A model generated the notes under the pieces. It saw only the letters and a list, made by a program, of their open reading frames with translations, had not been told where the DNA came from and did not search any database. From Dinochytrium kinnereticum (Eukaryota; Chytridiomycota; Chytridiomycetes; Chytridiales; Chytridiaceae): a stretch of 43,947 bases of DNA. Shown piece after piece: positions 1-12,472 of the stretch (positions are counted from its first letter, which is position 1; each line of letters begins with the position of its first letter). The position numbers were made by a program, and so were the translations under genes. Where the stretch lies: contig JADGJT010000046.1 in assembly GCA_027604005.1 (NCBI GenBank), positions 1-43,947 of the forward strand. Reading direction: 5' to 3'.

Positions 1-346
1 AAAGCTACGAGGCCAAACAGTACAAAGTATAACGACGCGTCGCCGGATATGGTGCAAAAAAAGAAAAAAAAGGGAAACTGTACAAATATACGTTTTCTTA
101 TATCTTCACATAGCGTATATTTGTTCTGCTCGACAGTCATGAGGCTGGATATTGAAAATACAAACCCTCCAGTACACATCTCATCCATAATCAATTGCAC
201 AAAATCAAAGACAGCGAGCATCACAGGTAAACAAATGAGCCATCTATTGATTTCAACAGAAAAAGAGATAAAGCTACGAGGCCAAACAGTACAAAGTATA
301 ACGACGCGTCGCCGGATATGGTGCAAAAAAAGAAAAAAAAGGGAAA
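1..346. repeat. 77-bp direct repeat, two copies
   Basis: Bases 1-77 recur as 270-346 without a visible mismatch, starting AAAGCTACGAGG and ending in the A-rich run before GGGAAA. The first copy begins at the window edge, so the repeat probably extends upstream and the true unit may be about 269 bp. The sequence between the copies is unique and A-rich. No terminal inverted repeats or coding domain were seen, so whether this is a satellite, a transposon remnant or a local duplication cannot be decided here. Confidence 0.9.
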
Positions 347-524
347 AGGTGAGAGTAGAAGAAAAATGGCGACGGTCCCCGCTTAAGACACTATATAGGG
401 CGGAGGGACAGGGCAACAGTGAGGAAAAGAGAGTAGAAAGCTACACCCCCCCAATCCTCAAACGTTCTATAACAGCAAGAAGAGGAAATGAAAAAAAAAA
501 GACATAAGAAAAATCCAACCCGAA

Positions 525-658
525 TTCCAACCCGAAACCCCCGAAAACGAGAGAGGAAAAGGTGGAAAGGGATGGAAAAAGGAGGAGGGATTCCAACCCG
601 AAAACCCCGAAAACGGGAGAGGAAAAGGTGGAAAGGGATGGAAAAAGGAGGAGGGATT
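525..658. repeat. 66-bp minisatellite, two copies
   Basis: A purine-rich 66-bp unit starting TTCCAACCCGAA occurs at 525-590 and again at 591-656 with only a few differences. The period is a multiple of three, so both strands read open through it (a Lys/Arg-rich frame on plus, a Pro/Phe-rich frame on minus). That openness follows from the repeat and is no evidence for a gene. Confidence 0.85.
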
Positions 659-902
659 AAAAGACTAAAAAAGGGAAGAATGTAGAATAACCGAAAGAGA
701 CGAGAAGAAAAGAAACGTAGAGAGTTCAAACAAAACAAAACAAACACGAAACCAACAAAACTTGAGTCTTGGTCCCCACTCATTGAAAATCTTCGGAACG
801 CCTCAATCCCAATCACCACCACGCTCGAACAATAAAAAGCGGAGGAAGAAAAAGGAAGGGCATGTCCAAACAAAAACTGGTAAAGGAAATAAAAGAGGGG
901 TT

Positions 903-3900
903 TTAAGCCGCAACGACTTCACAGACCGACACGGCAGAATCTGGGGTAACAGGCTTCTCAACCATTTCGTAAGGTCTGTGAGTCATAGGAGGCAAGTCCG
1001 CTCCACAGGTGATGCAAGAGACTCTAGGTTGAGCGTTGGGGTGAAGGCATGCAGTGCATCTTCGCGCGCCGAAATCTCCGGGCTTGCGGCTTGTCTTGTA
1101 AGGGTTGAAGGACAAGTCGTCTTCGTATTGACGTAGGTAGTGAGAGTACTTTGTATGTTCCTGCGGGAGGGAAAAAGATAGGTAATTTGGTAAGACTGAG
1201 TTCCATGACAAAAGCAGACTTAAAAGTGAAAGGAGGTTTACCCCATGGCGGTTAACCAGCGCGTATCGGTACTTTTCGCAGATTTCGAGGGCTTTAGCAA
1301 TAGTTTCGTCTGAGACGGGCTCTGATACAGGGCCTTCGATAACCTCCAGAAGCTAGTTGGTCGTAAGAAGATTGGGTTAGATGCTGAGTTAAACAAAGGA
1401 TGTATGTATGTAGGAGGGGGGGTAATGTCTTACCTCGGGGGTTCCCTCTTGGAAGATCTCTTCGCAAGATCCCAGAGCCCACTTAACTTCGGCAGGGGAA
1501 TAGTACTCCTGGTAGTTTTTGCTCTGCGAAAAAAAGAGCGTCGGTAAGAGATAGGAGATAAAAAGTTTTGGTAAGGAGAGAAAGAACACTCACAATGTTA
1601 CCCATAGCATTCCCGAAAAAGAAAGGGAAAACCATCATGAAGAGCCTGCCATCCCTGAACATGTTGTAGAGAAGTCGGTCCACGTTTCGCAGGCCCGGAA
1701 TATGCCTTCCACCCATCTGCTCCTGATACTCTCCCCAGACGGCATTGTCACCAGTCTCTAAGTACCTCTTTGTAAGGTCAGCAGCAAGGTAACCTTGGGG
1801 CAGAGCAATCGCATTGATACCCGGAGAGATCAATGGCGAAGTGAACCCAGATGCATTCCCCATCGCGAACCATCCCTCCCCACAAACGGCAGTCTGGTAG
1901 TATGAGATGCTCTTCCTGCAGAAGAACGTCCCCAAAATAGGTCCATAGTACTTCTGAAGCAATTGGTACCTCCCACTCTTGAGAAGGACATTCTCAATGA
2001 CGGGGTACTTGTGAATGATCCCCCAGAATCGTCGCTCGTTCTCTCCGACGTCGGCGGGAAGGTGAGGAGCGGTGGGGAGGGTTTTAACGGATTCAACTCG
2101 GATGGCGAATCCAATTGAGACGATTCGGTCGTGGGTGCAGTCGAAGAGGGAGGCGATCGAGTTCATGCAGGGAAGGGAGGTCTCGTCCACGCCAGCTTCA
2201 AAGTTGTCCAAAAGGTAGGTGATCATATCCATGAGGTTGGGGCGGGGGGTTTGCTCCCAAGAAACAAGGCGGCTATTGGGAAAAATAAGAGATAATAAGG
2301 TTATTATCCAATACATCGCAGGCTGTATACGATTCACGGAATCCAGAGTATGGTATTCGGCAAGCAAGCAGCAAAAGAAAGCACTCACATCCACCAACTC
2401 CAGCCATCCTTCATACAAAGGTGGTTCGTGGCACAGTACATAAAGTCCCTCAACGAAGTCTCCTCCTTTGCCATGTCCTCCTTAAAGTAAGCCCAGTACG
2501 CATCAAAGTTGATGCCGGGGAATCGCTCAGTCTTCACAACCTGCTTAGCGAGGGTCTGAGTGAGCCCGGAGGCATCTGCGACGACGGTTGCGCAGATCGA
2601 GGTGGGTGACTGGGGCTTTGAGGAGGGTGACGAGGCAGTGGACGATCCCTTGGAGGATTGGTCGAGGGAGGGGTTTCCATGCTGCAAGCGTGCAAAAGAG
2701 GATGGCGTTAGTGCATCGCTAGTGGAATATTAACCCTTTCACAGCGAAAAGGCCGCCGACTATCAAAAAAAAGGTTGAAGTCACAAGCTTCAACTTTAAA
2801 ATCCCAGAACTGCATGTCTCGTCTCGTCGGACCAGAAACACCAAACCACAAAACGTGAAAAATAAAAAATAAAAAAGTAAAAATTTTCAGCTGGGTGGAC
2901 CAACCTTCTTCCCAAAGAGCCTCGAGAACAGTCCATCCCTCCGTCCGCGGCTTTTCGCCCTAGCCCTCTCCGTCTTCCGGTCCATATCCGATGATGCCCT
3001 GGCAAAGAGCCCATTCGCTCCGGACCCCGCATGGTGCGAGTCGTTGGAGAAGCGTCGAATCTCATCGGCTGAAACAGGGTTGGGGGTCGAGATGGTTGGA
3101 ACGCCGTTGGCAGAGGTCAGAGTGGCGGACACGGTGGGGCTGAGGGTGTATTCAATCGTCTTAGTTGCAGTGGTAATTTCAGAGTTCTTTCCGTCGCAGG
3201 AGACGCCGTAGAAGACCTTTGCAAACACGGGTTTTAATAAGGGCTATTCAACATAAAAGGATAAGCCTCACCTTGACACCCATTCTCTGAGCCTTCAGAG
3301 TAAAAAGCATCTCAGACACCTTCCTCTCAATCTGGAAAGAGTAATCCAGTCCACCAACATCCTGATAGTAAGTGTTCTCTCCCGACTCATCCACGTGAAC
3401 AAAGTCAAGTCCCTCCTTGAGGTTGAACAGTCGGAGCATGTATTGAATGTCCATGATGTGGGACATGCAGAAGCGGCTGAAAGGTGAGAGCGTCGACTCC
3501 CCAATCTTGTAAGTGGGTTGGACGGATCGTTCCAAAACGACGATTTCAGCATCGGGTTTAATTTTCTAAAAGAGAGGAAAGAAGTGTTAGGGGTAACGGG
3601 TTCGCGAAGAGACTTAAGCATCATCCTTGACACAGTTCGGCGGTGATCTCAATCGTATTGCCGAGACTGAACATCGAAAGAGAAAAACAAACAAAAAAAA
3701 CCACCCTCACCTTCAAATGAATGGCATAGATCAGCCCAGCCATTCCCGCACCGACAACAACAGCATCCGCCTTTGCCGGAATCTTGGGGGGCTGGGCAAG
3801 GTCAACGGCTCCCGACTCGATCTCTTCCAAGGTGTAGTTGTTGGAGTTGATGATCTGGGCAATGGTCAGATCAGGCCGCTGCCTGTGGAGGTCAGCGAAA

Positions 3901-3923
3901 CGGTGCCTCGGAGCGACGACCAT
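903..3923 (-). CDS. Flavin-dependent halogenase-like FAD oxidoreductase with C-terminal zinc ribbon
   Basis: Eight exons on the minus strand: 3923-3711, 3565-3272, 3216-2905, 2681-2389, 2272-1594, 1523-1434, 1352-1242, 1160-903, giving 749 aa. A Rossmann GxGxxG lies at G58-G63 with an acidic end of the second strand at E83. The halogenase-type YKIGESTL motif is at about 90-97, VVADASG around D309, a split WSWWI at 367-371 matching the family WxWxI(P) signature, and the FAD-contacting GNASGF...SPG at about 509-521. These define the PrnA/tryptophan-halogenase-like FAD superfamily. Two additions are unusual: a Ser/Lys/Arg-rich insert at about 190-300 before the DASG strand, and a tail with CxxC-x10-CxxC (C699, C702, C713, C716). 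The WxWxI motif is followed by Arg, not the usual Pro, so activity may be oxygenase or other. The start is the only ATG before the Rossmann fold. Substrate unknown. Confidence 0.85.
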
Positions 3924-5045
3924 CGTTTCAATAGATGTTTGAAATGTGGTTGTGTGAGGTAGGATTGATGGATGTGCTTGCAACAGACAACGGTCTCTCA
4001 CAGTGGCCTTATTTAAGAAAGGGAACGATGCGAGAATGTCGATCGAGCTGTGACTCTTTGAACAGCTGGTGGCCACGATGTGGTGTCCCTTTAATAAAAG
4101 TTATTCTCCTGAATATTTATTTCTCTGTTGTTGTTATCCTTGTGTTTTTGACACAAGGAAACAGGTAAAAAGGTGGTGGAGTCTGTGTGCAGGAATCTCA
4201 CCTCGCCCCTTCTGGTGGTGGTGTGCCAGAGGAAAAAAGGGAACAACCACTAAAAGAATGATGTTCCAAGAAGACACAAAAGCATAAGCACCAAAAAAAT
4301 TCCCTCTACACTGGGGGGCATCGTCGACATCCAAGGGTCTCCTTCCATTGATTTTGAATTCCTTGTGTCCGTCATCTGCGGGGAAGACGCGTTTGTGCTC
4401 TGATCACCAGCCATCTTTGAGTCTTCTTGTCCTCCCCACCGTCCTTTTTTTTTTTTTTCTCTTTGTTGCTGGGCAGGTCGTTCGCACCCATCGTCACTTA
4501 CCCTTACCGAATGGGAGAGCTTTATTATTTTATTTCCTTTGTTTCAGCCGAGTGCAGGTGGACTTGTGCACCAGTGACCCGGAATGGACTTCTGTGTTTT
4601 GTTGCCAAAGGAAATTTTTGCTGCCTGCCCCACCATCCGTCAATTGCAGCTGTTTGCTTGTTGCTGTTTTTTTTCCTCCTTGCCGCCGCTCGCTGTTTCG
4701 GAGAGTTTTTTTTTGCTGTTTTTTCCTGTCTTTGGTGCTTGAGGGCTCTCCATCATCTATGAAACATCTGTTTTTCTTGCTGAATTCTCCCTTTGTTATT
4801 ATTACCTTCCCTGCGACTCTTGTTTGGGCTCTGCTGCTTGGTAACGGAAAGACAGCAAAAAAGACGGAGAATTGGAGGCCTGCTCTCTCGGCACAAGCCA
4901 AAATATTACAAATAACAACACAAATTCTCGCAGCACCATCTTCACACAGTCCATTTCGTCCCTGCTGCTTCCCCGCCTCCCAGTGCTTGCCCTTTCCCCC
5001 ATCCCCTCCGCTTAAAAAACCCTCATTAAAAGGAGAAAGGTTGAC
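3924..5045. other. Divergent intergenic region between halogenase-like and AhpD-like genes
   Basis: About 1.1 kb separates the two head-to-head start codons at 3923 (-) and 5046 (+). It is rich in T and C runs on the plus strand, especially 4440-4760. Open frames here translate to low-complexity Phe/Leu/Pro/Cys-rich sequence with no domain. It probably holds both promoters and 5' leaders; no specific operator was recognised. Confidence 0.5.
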
Positions 5046-8000
5046 ATGAGCGGGCCCCAATCCGCAAGATACTCTTACGGCTCCATGCCTCCGTCAACCA
5101 CCGACATGGCAGCAAGACTTCAAACCCCACCGCAATCTCCCGCTCCCATCGACATGCGAATGCCGGAAGACGACGAGCTGCTTCCCTACCTCGAAGAATT
5201 CAGTCCATGCGGGCCAGATGGTTGCGAGATTCCTCAGAATCACTTTATCAATGTATCGAGAAGCGGGAGCGGGTACTCCCAGCAAGGGTATGGATCCAAT
5301 TCTCAGGGTGGGAGAAGACCGAGTTTGGATCATGGATTGCTCGCCGCGAGAGCTGCGGCTGCTGCTGCTGGGGCTGCTACTCCGTCTGGGTACAGCAATC
5401 ATATGAGGTCGCAGTACAGGGATTCGATGATGCCTCCGCCTCAGCATGCCATCCCACCGACTCCGACCAATGGAGCTGGTAGGACGTCTCCATGGATGGG
5501 ACACCGGCAGCAACGATCAGCCGACCCAATTCAAGGTTCGCAACCGCCTCCATACGATAGCCCCTCAACAGCGTTTATGAACATGATCACGGCCAGTCAA
5601 GACGTGAAACGCCATCCTTACCATCAATTTGCTGAACAACAACAGCCCCAGCATCACCAGCAGGGTTACAACAACCCTTACGAACAGCATTCTCAGCAAC
5701 AGCAGCGCCCTTACCAACCTGACCAGCGATCATATCACCCTGGACCAACTCCGATGATTCGAACCAACAGCCTGGCTTCTCCGCTCATGCCCCCTCTGAC
5801 CCCCCCACAACGCGCAACCTCAACGCGAGGAATTGCACCAATCCCTTCCTCAAGGTCTATTCATTCGAACGCATCCTCTGGGGTTTCAGGGTACCAACCC
5901 AGAGCAACTCAAAGTCTGGACATTGATCGTCGGTCTGTGAGGTCTGGGGGAAGTGACAGTGGGTATAGTGAGGAGGACGATGATCCCAATGCGATTTTGG
6001 AGAAATACGGTGGGAATTCATTGACTTTTACGGAGAGCGAGAGGCCGACGTTATTTGAGTTGCTTAAGCCTTACGTGCCCAGTGTTGAGCAGGCAAACGC
6101 CGAGTTTTCTGTGAGTTTGCTTTCTTGTTTCATGCCTTCGAGTCTTGCTTCTTTTTCTGTTGGAATTTGCATATCAATGGACTTGGGCTCTGAGATGCAG
6201 CCGTCCCTTTGTCGCCGAGACGAGAGATGATGGCTCGTCCAGTTGAGAAGGTGTGATTGGGACGTGTGGCAGGTCGGTTGGCCGTCAGCTTGTCATTGGC
6301 TGGAGGTTAGACAGAGACCCCTCATCAGGGAATTGTGTCTCAATTTGTGCGAGACCACAAAGTGGTAGGACCCACCCAACCACCCACCACCGGGTAGTTT
6401 TTTTACGGCATACCCGGCGCTCGTTTGCACCCTCAGCAAAGCATTGCCCTCCCGATCTTCACTTTCAACATTGCTGTTCCCATGGACTAACCACCTCAAC
6501 CTGTCTTATCTCTTGCAGGCCTACCAAACGCTGAACGCCTGGCTGATGGGCGGATCCGAGTCCGCGTTCACGCATTACGCGCACTGGAAGCCTTCGCTTC
6601 GCGGGATGCAGTATGCGGTGCCGCGTATGCTGAATGTGCCCAAGATTGATATCGGGGTAAGTGGATGAGTAGTGTGCATGGGTTACTTGCCTCCTCTTCT
6701 CTTCTCCTCTCCTCCTCTCCCGCCATACTTCCCTTTCCCTCCTTTCCTGTTTGTGGGCTTTCCTGTTAATCTGTGTCACATCTGTATCACCTGCCATTGC
6801 AGATTCTCGCCATGCACCTCCTCACTGTTGTTTATTCTCCACTGTTTATTCCCCACTGCTCATTCTTCACTGTTTATTATCCACTGTTTATTTTTCAGTG
6901 CTTATTTCTCACTGTTTAGTTTATAATTCACTGCTCATCCTCACCTTCTAACATGTCCCCTACTTTTACTTATTAGGCGCATGCTATCACTGTCAAGCTG
7001 AGACGCGCTATCCTCCTGGTCTCAAGTATGCAATACCGATGGTAAGCACGCACATATCTCGGGAACATCTCAGACGCCTTAAAGGCTAACACAAACCCTC
7101 ATCAATCCACAGCCACTACTGTGCCGCCCACGCTGCCGGCATCGGAGACGTCCTCTCCGGCTCCTACCGTTCCCACGTCCGCGCAAAAGCCTCTGCGATC
7201 TCTTCCTCCGGCTCTGGGAATTCCCTTCCAACCAGGTTCAAGCTTCGCCCCGGCAATAACCATCTTGCGGCCGATGAGAAACCATCTATTGCTATCCCTG
7301 GGAACACTCCAACGAACATGAAACCCATTATGGACCCTTCGGATCCTAGGAATAATCAGAGAGATGCTGATGCGTTGCGACTAGTTACGGCTGCCAGCAG
7401 GATTCCCAGTAAGGTCACACCAGACTTGAAGAAGAGGGTCGTCAATAGTTTTGGGGTTGAAGGGATGCAGACGGTAGGGGTTTTTTTTTTTTCTCTTCGT
7501 GGCAATTACTGGAATATTACTCTTGAGGGTAACCTAACATCCCTATTACAGATTGCTTGTATCTCTGCTATCATTGGATGGACGAACGCCATCACCGATT
7601 CGGTCGGCATGCAGCTTGGCGCCAACGATATCTTGTTTGCCTCAGAGCAAATCGGTCCAAGCGGATGGAGTGCGGATCGCCATGCCCCAGATACTTTTAA
7701 CGAGTCTGGTCGGTTTTCATCAAAGGAGATGGACAAGGCCAAGAAGGAGGAGGTAAATACTCATCGCATATTGTTGCTTTTGGAATTGGAAATGAAAGAA
7801 TTTAGTTACTAATCCTTTCCTAAGTTTGTTCCCAAAAGAGGTGTGAAGCGTCTGCTTGACTACAACACAATCCTCAAGAAGCTTCATGTTGCTGAAAAGG
7901 AATGTGTCGCTTGGACCAAAGCTATCCCAACCTCTCACAGGGCTCTTGATGATTGGATGGCCCAACATATGGGATTCGTCCCAAAATATGTTAGCTGTCT

Positions 8001-8651
8001 CCAGAACTTGGACGCTAAGAGGGCTGTTTGTTTCATGCTTTGGCTCTACTTGGTCAGAAGCAAGGAGGACCCGGATCCTTGTGTTGGTGACGAGCCTTGC
8101 GAGTGGAGTAACGGCGCGAAAGCCCTGATGTTCTATGTGGTGAGTGTTCTCTTTCATTAAAAGAAGTGACCTCGTCTTTCTCTACGCATTTCATTAATCC
8201 AACTCTCGTTTTTTAGTACACCACCGCAACCGGTAACCTCCTCCTCCGCGGTCACGCAGCCTACCTCGCAATCCGTCGCAAAGTCCCGATCCATATCCTT
8301 GTCAGCGCCTCCGCTGGCGTCCCCGTCCATAACGCACGTCTCGACGCCACACTCGATTTCATCCGTTCCGCAGCCTCACTGAAGCGAGTCTTTACGGCCT
8401 CTAACAACATCCGACTCTTGGAAAACATGGTCACACCGCGTGGAGCCATGGAGGCAGTGTCGTCTTTGGGGTTGTTCAATATGCTGCACCGATTGAGCGC
8501 CATCACTGCGCCGGAGCCGGTGCAGTTTGAACCGATTGTGAAGGACTTTTTGGAGAGCTTTGGAGGGGCGCTTGATATGGATCCTTCAGATGCTGCTCCT
8601 CAGAGTAAGGAGGAGAGGAAGGTAGTGGATCCACTGCAGTTCTTGTTCTGA
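5046..8651 (+). CDS. AhpD/carboxymuconolactone-decarboxylase-like protein with long disordered N-terminus
   Basis: Seven exons: 5046-6110, 6519-6656, 6977-7041, 7113-7473, 7552-7752, 7825-8139, 8217-8651, giving 859 aa in one frame. Residues 1 to about 310 are disordered, Gln/Pro/Ser-rich with an Ala run. From about residue 325 a helical domain carries a Cys-pair motif, C423-H-Y-C426-A-A-H429-AAGIGD, resembling the AhpD-like redox centre (CxxCxxxH in the family, here with one residue fewer before His). The following helices (IIGWTNAITDSVG) fit that fold. The C-terminal third has a second helical block without a Cys pair. Known family members are peroxidases or decarboxylases; the function here is inferred only. 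The ATG at 5046 follows in-frame stops, and each junction has a clean GT and AG. Confidence 0.75.
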
Positions 8652-10119
8652 GCGTGGAGAGGATATTACTTTTTTCTTTTTTTCTTAACTTTTTTTTTTA
8701 CCCGCGAAATCTATCCAGTCTTTTTTTTTTCTATCTTGTTTGCTTTTTCGGTCAAGTCTATCCACTATTCCCATCCTTTTCTTTTCTTTTCTTTCTTTCC
8801 TGTCTCTGATCCCAGGGGGGAGCTGGGCTTTCCCGAATTTAAACGTCTTTATTCGTTATACTTTTTTTTGCTCTCGCCACACATTTGGCTCTTTTTCCTG
8901 GGGCGTTGTATCTTCGCCTGTCCCTCGGAATCTTGAAGCATCCAAGTTCTCTCACCCCTCCTCAAAACCTTCTCGATGACCTCTTTGCTTACTAAAACCC
9001 ACTATTACCACCACCCCAAAATTCCCCTACTTACTCCTCTCACTTCTCTCCCTTTACGGGGTTCCATTGAAGATATATATTTTTAGACATAATCGATGGT
9101 TTTTTACCTGCTTATTTTGGTCTTGTATCGGTTTTAGAATCTTTTTTTTCTTTTTCTTTTTTTCTTTCTCTCCCCTTTCTTTTCCTTTTCTTTCCTTTTC
9201 TTTTTTTGGTGGGCAGTTTTACTTCACTGCTTTTTTTTTTTTTTTGGATTTTTTTTTCTTCTTTTCTATTTGCTGCCGCGATGTGTCTCATGGTCTAGTT
9301 CCTCCTTTATCTTTTTTTTTTGCTGTTTCTTTTTTAACCGCCAGCGTGAATATAGGATTTTATGATATAGAACCGTTGTTTCTCTTTCTTAAATGTCCTT
9401 AGACAGTTAGAGATTATCAAATGTGGCTATATTCAATATCTAACCTAGAAGCGTCGACCACCATGATGTTGATTTGTTTCTTGTTTTTGTTTTTTGTTTG
9501 TTTTTTTTTGGAAGCGGCAGAAGAGCAGGTTTTTTCAGTGTTGTATGTGACTCTTTTTGTGAAGAAGGCCCTGGAAGCTGATCGTTGATAAAATAACCCC
9601 TGAAATCATGTGAAAACTGCTTCGAGACATTATCATATTATTGTTTTCTTAAGGAACGGTTTAGACGGAAAAGGCTTTTTTTTTTTGTTTTCACATTACT
9701 TTGTTGTTGCTGTTGTTCTGTTTTTTTCGCCAGAGATGGCTTTGGTAAAGTTGACCCCAGTGAAGTGTGATTTTAGCCTTTAAAGGGCTCACTAATCTGG
9801 TGAGAGAATGCCCAACTTCAATAAAATGAAGTCCTGAAACATGAGAAACTCATCACACCTAAGTTATTCTATCTTAAGTACCTTAATAATAACAATTAAT
9901 AATAGAATATTTTACACAAAAATAAAGTGGGGGCTGACTCACTCACACGGGAATGAGGAAATAATGTGGTAGTTACGCGAAAGAGAAAACGAAAGACAAA
10001 AGGTCGAAACTACTTGAGCGAGCGTGAAACATTCAAAAAACAAAAAAAAAAAACAGAGAGATGGCGCGTTTTTAAAAAAGAGGCTGACAGCGTAACGGCG
10101 AATGAAAGAAAAAGTGTAT
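8652..10119. other. T-rich intergenic region between convergent genes
   Basis: This 1.5-kb stretch lies between the stop of the AhpD-like gene and the stop of the malonyl-CoA synthetase gene. It is dominated by T and CT runs (8660-9340) and then AT-rich DNA. The open frames in it encode only Phe/Ser/Leu low-complexity sequence. It probably contains both 3' ends. Nothing else was recognised. Confidence 0.6.
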
Positions 10120-12472
10120 TCAGCTCAACCCAAACAAAGACTTCCTCAACTCCTTCTTATTAACCTTCCCCATAGCATTCCTCGGCATCTCCCTCACAAT
10201 CTTCCAAACACTCGGCACCTCATAATTAGCACACCGATCCCTCAAAAAAGCCCGCAACACCTCTTCAGTGGTATCCTCAGTAACGACCACAACCGCCGCA
10301 ACACGTTCACCCCATTCTTCATCAGGGATCCCGAGGACCGCGGCGTCATGAACTTGAGGGTGAGAGAGAAGCTCGCGTTCGATGGTCAGAGCAGAGAGCT
10401 TGTGACCGCCGGTTTTAATGATGTCCACGGAGGAGCGGCCGAGAATTTTGTAGTAGGGGGTTCGCGGGGTTGTAGGGAGAGTTTTTTGGAGACGGGTGGC
10501 GATGTCGCCGGTTTTGAACCTTTTTTTTTTAGATAATGAGAAAAGTGAAAGGCGGAGTGGGATGGAGTGCAGACGGGGAGTTTTTTTACCATCCGTCTGA
10601 TGTGAAGGTTTCAGTGGTTGCGTCGGGGCGTTTCCAGTATCTGCAAACAAAAGTTATTTCAGGCTCATTGACAATTCACTCGTTAAGAATAACAAAAGTT
10701 GAAATATGCAAGTACTTAAAAAATGAGATAGCACTTACTCTTTAAACACCTGTGGTCCCTTCACTATCAGCTCTCCAGATACCCCCTCACAATCGTCAGG
10801 AATAGGATTACCGTTCTCGTCGATGAGTCGGCACTCCATCCCAGGAAACGGGATACCGACCGTTCCAGGTATCCGAGGTCCATTTAAGGGATTTCCCAAT
10901 GCCATTCCAATTTCAGTCATGCCGTATCTTTACCCACATTCGGTATTATTATGTGGGAAACCATGTTAAAAAAGAGACGGGGGAAGGCCTAGGCCCAGAT
11001 TTAAGAAGACGATGTGCTTCCAAACCTTTCTAAAAGTTTATGCCCGGAAATTGACTGCCATTCTTGCGCAAGAGGTTCTGGTAAAGCAGCTGAACCTACA
11101 TGATAGAACATTAGATTTCAAAGAAGTGGTTTAACAAGACCGTTGATGACGAACCCGAAACCATCAACCGAAACTGCTGGCAAGACTCAGTCGCTAACTT
11201 CATCTCCTCCTCCGAGAACGTGGACCGATAATGTCTAGCCATTTTCGCTAAAAGAAAAAAATTAGTATAAGCCTATAAGAAGAAGAGAGGATGAAAATGA
11301 AAGTCGTTACAGTATATCGTTGGAACGGCCATGAACAAAGTTAAATCATTTTTTGGTTCCATCCATCTTCTCCAAACAGCGTTAGGGTTAAGTTTTCCGG
11401 GAACCATTTCGACCGTTGCCCCAGAGGCGATGCCGCATGTAAGAACGTTTATAAGACCCTTTGGAAATGAGATTGTCGTAGGGTGGAGGGTTATAGTAGC
11501 AAACGGAAGAAAATACAAATGCATTTGGAGGATGGTAGTGTGAGACCTACATGAACGTGATGAAGTGGGAGTAGAAGTTGTATACGGTCATGGCTGGTCC
11601 ATTCCCACGATTGAAGGAGCGATGAAACCTGTGCCTCAATATTTCCGTATGTCGTCAACACGCCTTTAGGGTTGGCTGTAGTTCCACTACATCATAGTCT
11701 ATTAGCAATAACGAAAAACCAAGAACAACAGAAGGAATAGAACAATTAAATCTACACACCTTGTATAAACGATCATCCCTCCACAACTCTTATCTAACAC
11801 CTCAACATCGACCTCTACTTTTGGGGCCTCACCCCTACCAAGGCCCGCCCCAATCTTCCAAACATCCTCCACCTCGATCCACTTTTCAACAGGAACCTCC
11901 ATACCCTTCACAAGCGGATGCTCACGCACCTCATCATTCACAAACTTCCGATACTCCTTTGAATAGAACACAATTCTCGGTGCCGAATCGCTCACCACAT
12001 GCGCCATCTCGGGAGCCTTATGAGATGTGCATAATGGAACATTAACAGCTCCTTGAAGCCATACAGACCATTGAAGAAGAGGATGCAAGTAGCTTCGCGG
12101 AGAGAGGAAAGCAACTCGATCGTTTGGATGGCTTGGTGGACGCGAGGAGTTGGTTCGATAGAGGAAAAAAGAGAGACTGGCTTACATGTTGCTCAAGTAT
12201 TTTTCTCTGACGGCTGATGCGTCTAGTAAAAGCTGCGAGTGTGATACTTCGCCGGTGGGATCCACAATGGCCGGCTGCGATCGCACGCGAGGGTCATCGT
12301 GGGTGGCCCTTTCCACCGAGCCGCGCAGGACCGAAAAGTCAGGAATCCTGATACGTGTTGAAAACAAAAAAACCCGACCACTCCGTTGGTTGAAGCAGCC
12401 GATGCTGATTGCGGCAGGCAGCAATCGCTTCAAGCGACACCTCGTTGCAGCCTGCATGGGTGCCAACATCAT
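10120..12472 (-). CDS. ACSF3: Mitochondrial malonyl-CoA synthetase (ACSF3-type acyl-CoA synthetase)
   Basis: Nine exons: 12472-12186, 12131-11760, 11686-11551, 11458-11311, 11247-11155, 11095-11026, 10927-10739, 10640-10590, 10519-10120, giving 581 aa, close to human ACSF3 (576). It belongs to the ANL adenylating superfamily: the P-loop-like SGTTANPKG begins at S220, HHVHG is followed by FMAVPTIY, YGMTEIGMAL is at about 370-379, TGD at 452-454, the GRSSVDIIKTGG hinge at about 476-487, and the C-terminal GK catalytic lysine at K567. The sequence resembles ACSF3 more than medium- or long-chain synthetases. ACSF3 activates malonate to malonyl-CoA in mitochondria, and the Arg-rich, acid-poor first 40 residues look like a matrix-targeting signal. 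The ATG at 12472 is only 48 bp from the divergent ATG at 12521. Confidence 0.93.

Noticed and set aside
391..873. Minus-strand frame with internal duplicated protein segment
   Set aside because: The duplication simply reflects the 66-bp minisatellite, and the composition is Phe/Ser/Arg low complexity.
4348..5060. Long open frames on both strands upstream of 5046
   Set aside because: Low-complexity Phe/Pro/Ser or Lys/Gln sequence with no domain; better explained as promoter and leader DNA of the AhpD-like gene.
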